This document shows positions 23,401-35,400 of a DNA stretch of 64,000 nt, one piece after another (the first letter of the stretch is position 1; each line of letters opens with the position of its first letter). The notes under the pieces are model-generated. The model was not told where the DNA came from and ran no database searches. It saw only the letters and a program-made list of their open reading frames with translations. The stretch is from positions 15,425,001-15,489,000 of the forward strand of contig OZ022502.1 of assembly GCA_963989385.1 (NCBI GenBank), given 5' to 3'. The position numbers and the translations under genes are program-made. The stretch is from Ctena decussata (Eukaryota; Mollusca; Bivalvia; Lucinida; Lucinidae).

Positions 23401-26400
23401 GTACCTTATTCTATTAGTTAGAGAGCATTTATTACACTCTGTAACAATTCTTATTGTTCCCTATTTTATTGTATATTGAGCTCTGTTTGTACACATATGC
23501 ATATTGTTTTAACAGGTTATGACTGGCGAGCTGCCTGGAGACTTTCTGAGGCTAGGGGAAACAACCCAGCAGCAGCAGTGCATGGCGGATGAGCGAGTGG
23601 CCCAAGTCCTTCAGGCCCAGCAGCAGGCTGGTTATGGTGTGATACCATCTAATATTAGAGGAAAACTCAGCATCAGTGTGGTTCAGGTAAAATGTTCAGC
23701 ATGTGACTGATAGGATGTGCAGAGCTCCAGATAAGAGGGGTATTTGATGATAATTGAGGGATAATTTTCTTTATTTCTCATTGAAAGCATATGTTGTGAC
23801 CCCTCATCTGAACCGTCTCAACGCATATGTTGTGACCCCTCATCTGAACCGTCTCGTTGAGACGGTTCAGATGAGGGGTCACAACATATGTTTTTATCCA
23901 GAATTAACTAAAATTATCCCTGATTATCACCAAATACCCCTCTTATCTAAGGCTCTGATGTGTGGATGGATGGTGGTCCATTTCGGGTGAGCTGTCTTAC
24001 CCAGTGACCGTTCTTGTTAAAGGTACCTGTGTACTTCCCCATTTTTTCCCCCAACATTTATACAAGGGGTACAGCTTCTGTGACTTCTTGTATGCTGCCC
24101 TGGGTAATGGAACTCTACCAAAAAGGACCAACTCTTAGGGAAAGAATTTGCTCCTAGAGAAGCAAATTCTTCTCTTTAAGAGTTGCTTCCATTAAGAGAA
24201 GGGAAGCGAACAAGAAAATTGTAGAGTTGCTTCCCCTGGAAATTTTGTCATTCATATAAAAGGGACTGAGACAGTCTTTTCAATGGGTCATGATATTGCA
24301 AACCGGCAAAGGATATAAAATTTGGAATGATGAGTTTTGGATGTAATCAAATGTAGACATATTAAAGTTGAGCCATTCTGTCTAACATGCGTGAACTAGT
24401 CAGGTCAGGTCAGGTTACATGACTGAATACATCATCAGTAACTAGTGAAATTAAATTTCGAAATCGTGATACTGAGTGAAACAGATACTGAATGCCAATC
24501 TGCTATTGTTCAAATACCTTATATACCCAAACTGCTAGGGCAGAAATGACTCAGGAAACGGTACTGACGCAGAACAGCCTACTCCTTATGACAGTTTGAC
24601 CAGGGTGTTTACTGTTGGCCAACTGTTTATAAAATATCCTCAGCTAAAAGATTTGTTCAAATGGGAAGAATGAACAGTCAGTTACAGAAAGGGTCAGAGT
24701 GTCCACATATTTAAGGTTAACGTAAAATAATAAAAAAAAAAACACTTGCAGTATACAGTAAAACTTCATTAGCTCGAACAGGCTTGGGACCATGATAATT
24801 AGTTCCAGCCAAGGGTAGTTCTGGCCATCCTTGGTTAGTTTCTAGATAAAGTGACCTCTAGGGACCATGGAAAGAGTTTTAGTCAAGCAGGGTTAACGGG
24901 TCATCAGGGTTCGAGCCGTTGAAGTTCTACTGTATTCAACACGCTATGTAATCACGTGACCTAATTGTACTACGACAGATGCTGCTTTGGTAACCATACT
25001 GCTTAATTGGAACGACTTCCGCAGAACGGCGTTTGCACCATGTGCGTATTTTGAAGAATTCCTTCTCTAATATAGCCAGAAAGATGAAAGTTCTTGCACA
25101 AATAATTACACCATATATGTTGGTTCTTGCAGCAGAGGTGTCATTTTGAATGGATGGAAAAGAAATGAGAATATCGCAATTTAACGGGTTTGAGTTAGTC
25201 GTTTACCACGATTGTTGGACGAAAAAAAGTAATTTTTTTTTAGAAATACAACGAAAAAGACTGAGAAAAGTCTGCCTATGGTGCGACAGAAAGTGCATTT
25301 TCCAAATTAAATAGAGTTTAGCTTGACTAGATTAATATTAAATGAGAAAAATAGGATTTTGCGTAGGAAAAAGTGAACTGCTTTCCTAGCACGAAACAAA
25401 TCCAACTGAACTGCATTTTTTGGTTTCCAGGAGTCTGTTACTGCGACTACAGAATGACCAAAAGTTTTTCAAATAAAACAGAATAAACTGCAAAATACCT
25501 AAAATTTACAGATTACAGGACTCAGTATTGCTGTAAGTGTACTAGTATAGGGTGACATGCGATGATGCATGTGTTAGTGCATGTGTTCCTGAAAGTGTCA
25601 AAACTTGCTGGGAAAGTGGTGTTTTCCCTTTTTTGTCTTAATGATTAACACTTTAGCTCGAAATAAGGGCAAATCTGGATAGTGAAGCAACATTGTATAA
25701 AAGGCGGGACACTGTCAAAGGGAGTAGGGGTCACTATAGGCCGGCAACCCGACCGTAGGTATTCAGACAAGCAGAACCTCGCGTAAGGGTCATACTAAAC
25801 ACCGAAGAGAAAGGAACACCCGAACGGTTCCGGGGTTAGTGTCACTATAGAAGTCTATGGTAGCAACAATTATAGTTCACGCTGCCCTTTATGGGCACCC
25901 CTCATGTAAGGAGTAAAACTTTTCTTCATCTACACAAGTAACACGCGAAAATATACGTTTGCTATGGTTACGCATACATGAAGTGACCTGACAGGGTGGG
26001 GGCTATCGATTTGTTTCAGTGCATTATAAAACAGGTAAAGCAACATGTTCGTAACCAATCAGGGAAATGATATTGCATGTATGTACATGTATATGCTAAA
26101 CGGCTACATAGCCTATGGCACTGAGGCCATCCCAGGGGTTTTGAGGACCTCGGGGAGAAAAGCCATTTATTTTTAGGGAGCTGGGGAGCACTTGCTATTA
26201 GTTTCAGGGAGCTGGGGAGCAAGCTTTGAATTTTTGGGAGCTGGGGAGCACTGTCTGTCAGAATGTGATTTCCTAAATTATTTTGGCTTCTGAGGGCTGG
26301 TCCCCCCTCCCCCCCAGTTTCCTCTTTATATGAATTATTTCCATCTGTTATAGTACATTCCTATGTTCTAGCGACACAAAATGTCTAACTAGCATGCACC

Positions 26401-29400
26401 AGACACCTGCAAAAAACTTAACTGAAAAACAGGACCTCAATATCCATTCTAATCTCATTTTCTGTTATTCATGTGCAGCACTAAGAAAGATAGGGACTCT
26501 TGCAGAATAATTTGCTTTTAACAATAAGTAGATCATTGCATTTAGATCCTATACATCAGCAACAGAAAGCTGCATTTTTCTAGAACAGTTTGTACTTCCC
26601 TCCTATAAGAATCAGATACGTACTACTCTGTTAGACTGATTTAGAATAAGGATTTCTGTTTGAAAATCAACAGCTGCAATCAGGTTTGCTCTGTCATGAG
26701 CGCTAAAGCCCACTGAAAGTCAGTAGGGGCTTCAGGTTCCAAAAGCAAGCAAAGTTCTGAACCAAGTTGTACAAGCGAAACAAACAATGTTCTGAACCAA
26801 GTAGCATAAGCAAAGTTCTGAACCAAGTTGCAAAAGCAAAGCAAGCAAAGTTCTGGACCAAGTTGCACAAGCAAAGTTCTGGACCAAGTTGCAAAAGCAA
26901 AGCGAGCAAAGTTCTGGATCAAGTTGCATAAGCAAAGCAAGCAAAGTTCTGGAGCAAGTTGCATAAGCAAAGCAAGCAAAGTTCTGGACCAAGTTGCATA
27001 AGCAAAGCAAGCAAAGTTCTGGGCCAAGTGCATAAGCAAAGCAAGCAAAGTTCTGGACCAAGTTGCATAAGCAAAGCAAGCAAAGTTCTGGACCAAGTTG
27101 CATAAGCAAAGCAAGCAAAGTTCTGGACCAGGTTCATAAGCAAAGCAAGCAAAGTTCTGGACCAAGTTGCATAAGCAAAGCAAGCAAAGTTCTGAGCCAA
27201 GTTGCATAAGCAAAGCAAGCAAGTACTGGACCAAGTTGCACAAGCAAAGCAAGCAAAGTTCTGGACCAAGTTGCATAAGCAAAGCAAGCAAAGTTCTGAA
27301 CCAAGTTGCACCAAGTCTAGTAAAAGTATGTTTGCAGAGGCTTATGCTATACTTGACATTTCTATGAAGCGTTTGTTTTTCCAGCTGTATGGCAGCAGAA
27401 GTTCAAGCAGATGGCACAAAAAGCAAATTATTGATAGGGCACTACTTAAGAAATGTTTATCTATTATTATATCCGCAATACAAAGGCTGTAAGAGCACAC
27501 ACAAAAATATTTTTAGCGTTCCCGTTTAAGCCAATGACAACTTTTAACTGCCATAGCAACCGAAGTAGCGTAGCAGTTGGCATGAATCAGAACGTATTAC
27601 TCCCCCATTCCACAGATGTTAGATTTCGATTACTAAGGGCCAATATATCATTTGAAAATGTTTAAAATGAACGGACGGCTGAAAGACACTGAACCACGGA
27701 ACTATACTATGAGCTTAGCCCAGCAGAGCCAACAACTGGCTTAATATTTGTGCAAAAACAGTTGCAGACAAGGTTGCTGCGAAGAGACCATTTTGTAAAT
27801 TTCTTGTTAAATAAGGCCAAAACAGGCATTTAAAAGGTGTGTACTTACTTTCACCTCTGAATATGTGATTGAGAGCCCTTTCAGTATGTAAATAAAACAC
27901 AAATGTTGTGGTTTGAGTAAGGAAAACATCCGAAATTTGAAATACAGATTAACAGCAAAATCAAATTGTCTAGTTTGCTGCATGTGAAAATGTGCAAAAC
28001 TCACATGTACATATAGTGCAGCTAGTCAAGCATTTCGTACAGTAATTTAGTTAACCATGTATAGTCTATCCCATAACCTTGTTTCCACTGTAGTCCTGTC
28101 TTCAGCTGCCCTAGTTGAGTTAGCAGTTAACTTTAAAAAAAACTAAATCCTGCAGAATTTGCATGGACAGTAAATGATAGTAAAATATAGACATTCAAAA
28201 AGCGTATACTTTCTTTGGCCTCTGAGTATAGTTACTTCACCGAATATCTGATAAAAATTTTATGCAGTTATACACTGAACGTCGAACATTTTAGGGAGCA
28301 TGCCTGAATATTTTTGGGGAGCTGGGGATAAGCTATATTACTTTTAGGGATTTGGGGAGCATGGGCAAAATAATTTTAGGGAGCAAGGAAAAATATTTTC
28401 AGGGAGCTGGGGAGATTTGGGCATTATTTTCAGGGAGCTAGGGAGCACAGACCCCCCCCCCCCCCTGCATCCCCCTGGTAGGGCCTCAGCACTTGAATAA
28501 ATATTCTTCCTCTTCACAATATAGACAGGAATTTAACTCCTGTAAAACTTCTTGCCTCTAGCAAATATGGAGTGAGAAAGATATGAGACCTAGCATACAA
28601 AATACTAATAGGCTGCAATATTCACACAATTCTGCCATTACAAGAAGTACTTAAATAAAGCAATGGTGGATCATTAGGGAGAGCAGTGTAGAGGCAGTAC
28701 AGCATAGGCATCTTTTACCATACTTTAAGGCTCAAGTTGAGGCGAATCGCTGTTACGGTCAAACTTGCTAATGTGGTCACTTCCATTCAGGGGCCGCCTG
28801 TATTTAGCAGCCACATTATCTTGGTCTCTTGAACCAAATTACAGTGCGAATGAACCTGTGTTAAGGAGTCACTTGTTTTAAGCAGCCAGTTTTCATTTGG
28901 GTGAACCCTTAAGACAGGTTTGACTGTACTTTGACTTGTCTTTTTAATTTTCAGGCCGATACGGTAGTTTGAAGTCCTAAACTGTGATACATCGTTTTAC
29001 GAAAAGCAGTACAGTTGATGGAATGTAATACCTAAAAAGCAGTTCATCACAACAAAAAGCAGTACATTAAACAAAACATGCAAAACGGCCCCCTGTTCCT
29101 TTCACATAATAAATACCAGTATTTTTACAAAACATCAGTATAAATGATGCATAATACATATTTGATCATTCAAAAATAACATAATAAATCGAGAGAAAAC
29201 ACAAATATTTGAGATGACAACAAACTGAAGCGCATGACAGATGCAGATTTCTTCAGATTGTCGCTTAAATACCGTATTCACAGATTAGTTGTCAAAGTAC
29301 AAAGCAGATTATTCACTGATACCACTTGCTCGATGTAAATTATTTCAATTTTGAAATAATTAGACAAGAAATAAACCAGCTTACCGTCACAACGAAGCGC

Positions 29401-32400
29401 GTGACCACCATTTTCCTTTACAATTAAGCAGTACGGTTACCAAAGCAGCATCTGTCGTAGTACAATTAGGTCACGTGATTACATAGCGTGTTCAAAATCA
29501 CGACACAGTTTCAAATGATTTAATAATAAATTAGTTGTTTGAGAAAATTATGCTTATTTCACTTATAATGGCACTAGCAGAAGTATGCCTTGCACACCTG
29601 CTAGTATTCTGTTTTGAGTACAACAGTATCATGCATCTGTGGTAGACATCATGTTCACATCATAATGACATCATCTTAATACATGTATGATTATAGCACA
29701 ATGATGTCACCAATGATAATTATCATCATGGTATGATAATGACAGCAATATTTCGACCCTTAGCTATTTTTGACTATGCATAACATACCAGTAGAGTTGC
29801 CATGGTTAAGGGAAAACATCTGGCAAAAAAACACCAATCTTTTCCAAATTTTCATATCAATCACATAATTCCCTGACTTTTCCTTGTCCTGGAAATATTT
29901 AAATATTTCCAGGTCAAGGAAAAGTCAGGGAATTCTGTGGTTGATATGGAAATTCGGAAAAGATTTGAAAAGACAGGGAATTTGAAATTTGATGGAAGCA
30001 CATTCTTTCCTTTAGGAGTAGTTTACTCCCAGGGGAGCAATATCTTTTCTTTAAGAGTAGCCCCAAGTTGTCAGGTGATACCTTTCTATTTCTTTTCTAT
30101 AGGATTATGATCAACATTCATAAAAGGTTATGCAAAATTGAAAGCTATCTGGGAAAAATCAGAGATAAGACAGGAAATTTCAAAACAGACTATCAGTGGC
30201 AACCCCTGTCTTGTGAGTGTGGGTTTGGCATGAATACCATTGGGAGTGCAGCTATTATGGCAATTGAAATTTGCAGAATCGAAAACAAAAACTTTCTCAA
30301 ACAAATGTGTTTAATTCAGGGTTTGAGGTTATGAAACTTGAGAATAATCTCAAACTCAAAATATAGCACACTGATTGGCTGCTTCCGAGCACATGCTCGG
30401 AAGCAGCCAATCAGTGTGCTTTATTTTGCCAGTGTTGTTTGTTGATTATTGTCTGCCATCATATTTATAGGCATTTAAATCTGTTTCAGGCCAAGTTGAC
30501 AAAGAATTATGGTATAACTAAAATGGATCCCTACTGTAGAGTGAGGGTGGGACATGCTGTGTTTGAAACTCCTACAGCTTATAATGGGGCTAAAAACCCA
30601 GTTTGGGGAAAAGATGTTCACTGGTAAATTAATTTACTCCTGTTTAAAATTAAACATGTAGATTACTTTAAAAAAACTGATAGGAAATAGTGATTTATTA
30701 TTTCTTCAAAAATCATACAGGAAGCCTCTCATTAGAGTTACACAGTGGTATTAATGAAGAGCCTGTATGCAGTTTTAGTTTTAGTGGGATTAAGAAATTA
30801 TTCTACATTTCAGAGCTCTAGATTGAGCGAGTATTTAATGATAATTTGAGATAAGCTTTTCCATATTTCCCCGTGAAAACATATGATGTAACCCCTCATA
30901 TGAACTGCCTTTTTGAGACAGTTCAGATGAGGGGTTACACAGCATAGGTTTTTATGTAGATTGATAGGAATTATTCTTGGTTCTTGGCAAATATTTCTTC
31001 TTTTCTTCAGTTGTGCTAGAAATATTATCAAACCTCACTTGTTCTTAGGCTATTCCAGTTGCATGAGCAAATGTTGTTGTTGTTGTTGCAATTTTTGTAA
31101 TGACGTGTGTCAGAGCAAATGGGACCAGAACTATTTTTCAGACCGTGAGACTGATTTGTGGTTTTTATAGCCTTATAGGCCATGCAGCATCAACAGGCCT
31201 ATATATTGTTACTGTTTGTAAATGTTTATATAATTTAGCTATTTGAGTTGGTTTGGTGTGATATATATTATCTGATCAAATATCTGAACAGATAATTTTT
31301 TGTGAAGCATCATTGAGACATTGGTATTGCTCAGTCTTATATGCATCAGCAATCTGATCAAGGCATAAACCTCATTCACCATACTGCAAAAACCTGCCCA
31401 AAATGACTATGTTGAAATAGCTGTACATGTAATTCTGTCCAAATTAATTTCGTCTACATCAAAAAGTCACATGCACATCTTCATTACCATAATCGACCCT
31501 TTAAGCGCACTGTGCGCATAACTTTTTCAAAATGGCAGTAAATGCTTGGAGTAAATTTTCTTTCTTATAAGCGCACATTTCAACGAATTGTTATATATTC
31601 AAGGAGACAGATTTAAAGGTTAATCTTAGGAGAAAAGCTGCTTATGATCATAGAAGGATAGAGAAGCTTCAAAAATGAAAACTGAAAATTCTGTAGCATT
31701 TTTCAGCTCTTGTTAACAAGCAAACATAGGGATAAAAGAATAAAAATATGTGCCCTTATAGTCATATGCAAAAAAAAAATACCATGATGTGCGCTTATTG
31801 GGGCATGTGTGATAATTAGGTCAATTACGGTATGTCCATTATGGGTGTACAGGAGATACATTGGAAGAGTTGATTACACAACTTCTGTATTGTAAAGTGT
31901 GAGACAAACGGATGGGTAGAAAGATCAAACAGACAGACAGAATTGGGGGTATAAAATTTATTTTGCATACCTACATGTATTAATGTCTTCATATGTTGTT
32001 TGTATGCATTAAATTATGTTGAAACCAAAATGTTTGTGTGAATAGTATAGTAATCAATGATATGGTTTTCTTTGCAGTTACCTGCCACATGGTGTTGACA
32101 ATATGTACGTTGAAATCTTCGATGAGGTAGGTCACTTTTTACCATAACTTGCAACTTTCCGCAACCGACCCTTTTTATATTCAACCACTTTCAGGGCTTT
32201 AAACAGATATTTTGGGGATGGGACCTTTTCCCTAAATTTAGGAAATAATTTGGCCATTTGGGAATGAAAATTCCACGTATAAGTTGCTAAATTTGGGAAT
32301 TCAGCATGATTTTAAAGAAATTTTGTTTGGGAATGGGGCCTGTTTTCGGCCCCTATGAACACATAGAAAATCCCCTGACTTTTATCTGATGTGATGTCAA

Positions 32401-35400
32401 GGTAAATGGGTACACTTTCAGGGGAAGCAACTTTGTCATTTTGATTTTTACGTCCCTTCACAATAGGGTCAACTCTTAAGGAAAAAAATTGCTCCCTTTC
32501 TTTCCTTTAAGAGTAGACCCCACTTTGAAAGGGCTTTGTTCTTCAGGGAAGCATACAGGCAGTAGAAAAGTTGCCCCCCCCCCTCCCCCCCCCCCCCCCC
32601 CCCCCCTTGTTAAATGTGTGAAAACATGGAGGTGTACCCATACCTTTTAAGTAAATCTGCCATGATCTGCACTATCTGCCCCCCCCCCCCTCCCCCTTGT
32701 TAAATGTGTGAAAACATGGAGGTGTACCCATACCTTTTAAGTAAATCTGCCATGATCTGCACTATCTGATCAGAGTCTTCTCTGCATCCATCAATGATCT
32801 ATGGGTCCTGAGGAGACGGTACTAAAAATGGCAACTTATCTGTCAGCTTTTGTCTTGGGTGGTCCAACAGAAATCAGTAGTAATAATATATGTAGGCTAG
32901 GAGTAAACCTATAAACCCATTCCATTCGGAATACCCCTTAATAGTTTGGATCCAGATCAGGCCCCACAAACGTGGGGCTTGATCTGAGATCCAAACTGTT
33001 TGCTGCCTAGACATCATTTCTACAAAAGTTAGTTAGACCAATGTTGTCAAAATATTCTTGATTTTTGATGCTGACGACAATTTCAGCAGACGACAAAAAA
33101 TACCCAGAATGCAATGGGTTAATTGATAAGTGAGGTAGATATCATTGCAAAAGGAGACAGCAAAATATTTACTTTCCTAATGTATATTAAGGATGAACAC
33201 CCAATAATGTCTTCATATTTGTGTACCCATTAGAAATTAATGTATCTTGATAAATGTAATAGCTTTGCCTATGACTAACTGTTTCTACTTTTCCAACACC
33301 TGCATCATTGTCTGCAGTAGGGCTGGGATGGGTAGAGATTTTGTATCTGGGTACCCGAGTCCCTATTACCCGCGGGTACCCGGGTACCCGTAACCATAGC
33401 ATTTTAAACATTTTTACAATTAGAAGATATGCGTTTAGATCAAATGATAAGTAAGGTATCTGTCATTTGCACGTGCAACATGAGCATGGGAAGGATATGA
33501 AAATGTAGAAATCTCCTTGTTATAATATTCAAAAATGGTTTGGCAATATATGATTGCAATTTATACCAGACAGTCACTCTAAACTGCTCTGTTTGCTTGG
33601 AATTCTATTGAAATATAATATTAATACATGAGATATACATAAGATATAAGAAGCATTTGGGTAACGGGTAATAAATATGCACCAGGGTAATTGGTCTACC
33701 TGGCCCTAACTTGGGTACCCTGGTCTGCAGCTTAAATTTTCAGCTAGGTTTTGTTTCTGAGGCCCTTTTTCTGAACAGTGACATGCATATAGGCATGATA
33801 AAGCATTCCATAGTATTTTTTTTTGTCATTCCAAGTTTGGTTAGTGATTATGCTATTGTAGGTGATATTTTGATATTATACAGATATATTTCTCATATAT
33901 GTTTATGTAATTCCAGCGATCCTTCACAATTGATGATCGTGTTGCTTGGGCTTATGTCACACTTCCGCAGGCTGCTTTGAATGGGGAGACAGTTGACGAG
34001 TGGTTCCCACTTAGTGGCAAACAGGGGGACCAGAAAGAGGGGGCTATTAACTTAGTGATGAGTTTTCAAGTAAGTTAAAGATCTGTAAAAGTGAGAGCAA
34101 CAAGCAGGAGCGAGACATACACTAATGTGCCTAAATTTTTAGACACCTAAGATCATTAATTTTCCATTGGGAATAAATGGAAAAATAATTATTTCAGGTA
34201 TCCCAGTACTTACACACATTGCCCCTAGTGTGCTTAAATATTGGGACACCTAAAAAACATAAATTTTCCATTTGGGACACCTAAAAAACATAAATTTTCC
34301 ATTTGGGAACCTAAAAAACATAAATTTTCCATTTGGGACAAATGGAAAATTAATTGTTTTAGGTTTCCCAATATTTAAGCACATCAGGTTAGGTATTGCT
34401 TTCTAGCATCATCATTGTTGTTGTCAATAAGCAGTATAGATACCTTTTTGCGATGGGATGGGACAGGCAAGACACAGTGTTCTAAAGATTTCTTGTCCAG
34501 ATTACAATACCATATATGTGGTAATTTTCGCGGGTTCAAAATTTTCGTGGTTAAGGGTCAAAACATAAATATTAATTTTTGCAATTTTTAATTTTCACAG
34601 TTAGCAACATGCTCGAAAAGCAAAACTTTCTTTTTTCACTTGAGTCAGTTCTTTCATTAACCTGCGGCAGGGCCGCCGCAGGTTAATGAAAGAACTGCCT
34701 CAAGTAAAAACTACCAGCAACTACCGAAGCAAACACAAACAAAAAAATAGGAACACTGTGTCTACAAAAGACACTTTGTAAGAAACATGAAATTATTCAG
34801 GATTTTAATATTCGCGGTTTCTAAGTGACCGCGAAATACAGCGAAAAAGGGAACACTGCGAAAATTACCATATATATGGTAAATACTGGGATGCCATAAA
34901 TAGTAAAAACAATTAGCATTGTGTATCCTAAGATATTATGTTAGCATTTGGTTGTTCCTTGTATTTATGATTTACCTACCTTACTAAATACACATTTGTG
35001 ACTCTAATTTCTATAGGCTATATGAGCCGCGACACGACAAAACCAACAATGTGGTCGTGCGCCCAGCGCAGACTCAGATCAGCCTGGGCATCCGCCCAGT
35101 CCAATCAGACTTTTTGCTACGCGCTTAAAGGGTAGCTTAGGGTCTAACCTACCTACATGCGGACAGCGAAGGCTCTGATCAGACTGGGCGGATGCCCAGG
35201 CTGATCTGAGTCTGCGTTGGGCGCACAACCACATTGTTGGTTTTGTCGTGTCACGGCTCATATATACTTTGAATTTTACAAAACTATGGCAAACACACTA
35301 AGTTAACTGGAATGACACCTGTGTCTGAATACTTAGGGCATGGTTCTGTATCACACTGATGGAGAAACAAACAGAATAACAGAGAATTATCAGTCAAATA

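Larger units (their letters stand above)
26118..28493. mobile_element. 2.4 kb TIR element with subterminal repeats and internal minisatellite
   Basis: The left end (ctgaggccatcccagggg) mirrors the right end (the complement of ccccctggtagggcctcag). Next to each end is an array of gggagctggggagca words, inverted relative to each other. The interior holds the 35-bp minisatellite but no transposase. Confidence 0.55.
24938..29492. mobile_element. 4.5 kb unit bounded by 72-bp inverted repeats
   Basis: 24938-25009 and 29421-29492 are inverted copies of each other with one mismatch in 72 (start aacacgctatgtaatcacgt). Between them lie unique-looking sequence, the TIR element at 26118-28493 and an M6 copy. 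No transposase frame was seen. It may be one large non-autonomous transposon or two oppositely placed copies of a short repeat. No target duplication was found. Confidence 0.6.

Noticed and set aside
26680..27314. Overlapping 128 to 203-codon frames
   Set aside because: They are frames through the 35-bp minisatellite, open in all three minus frames, with no conserved protein features.
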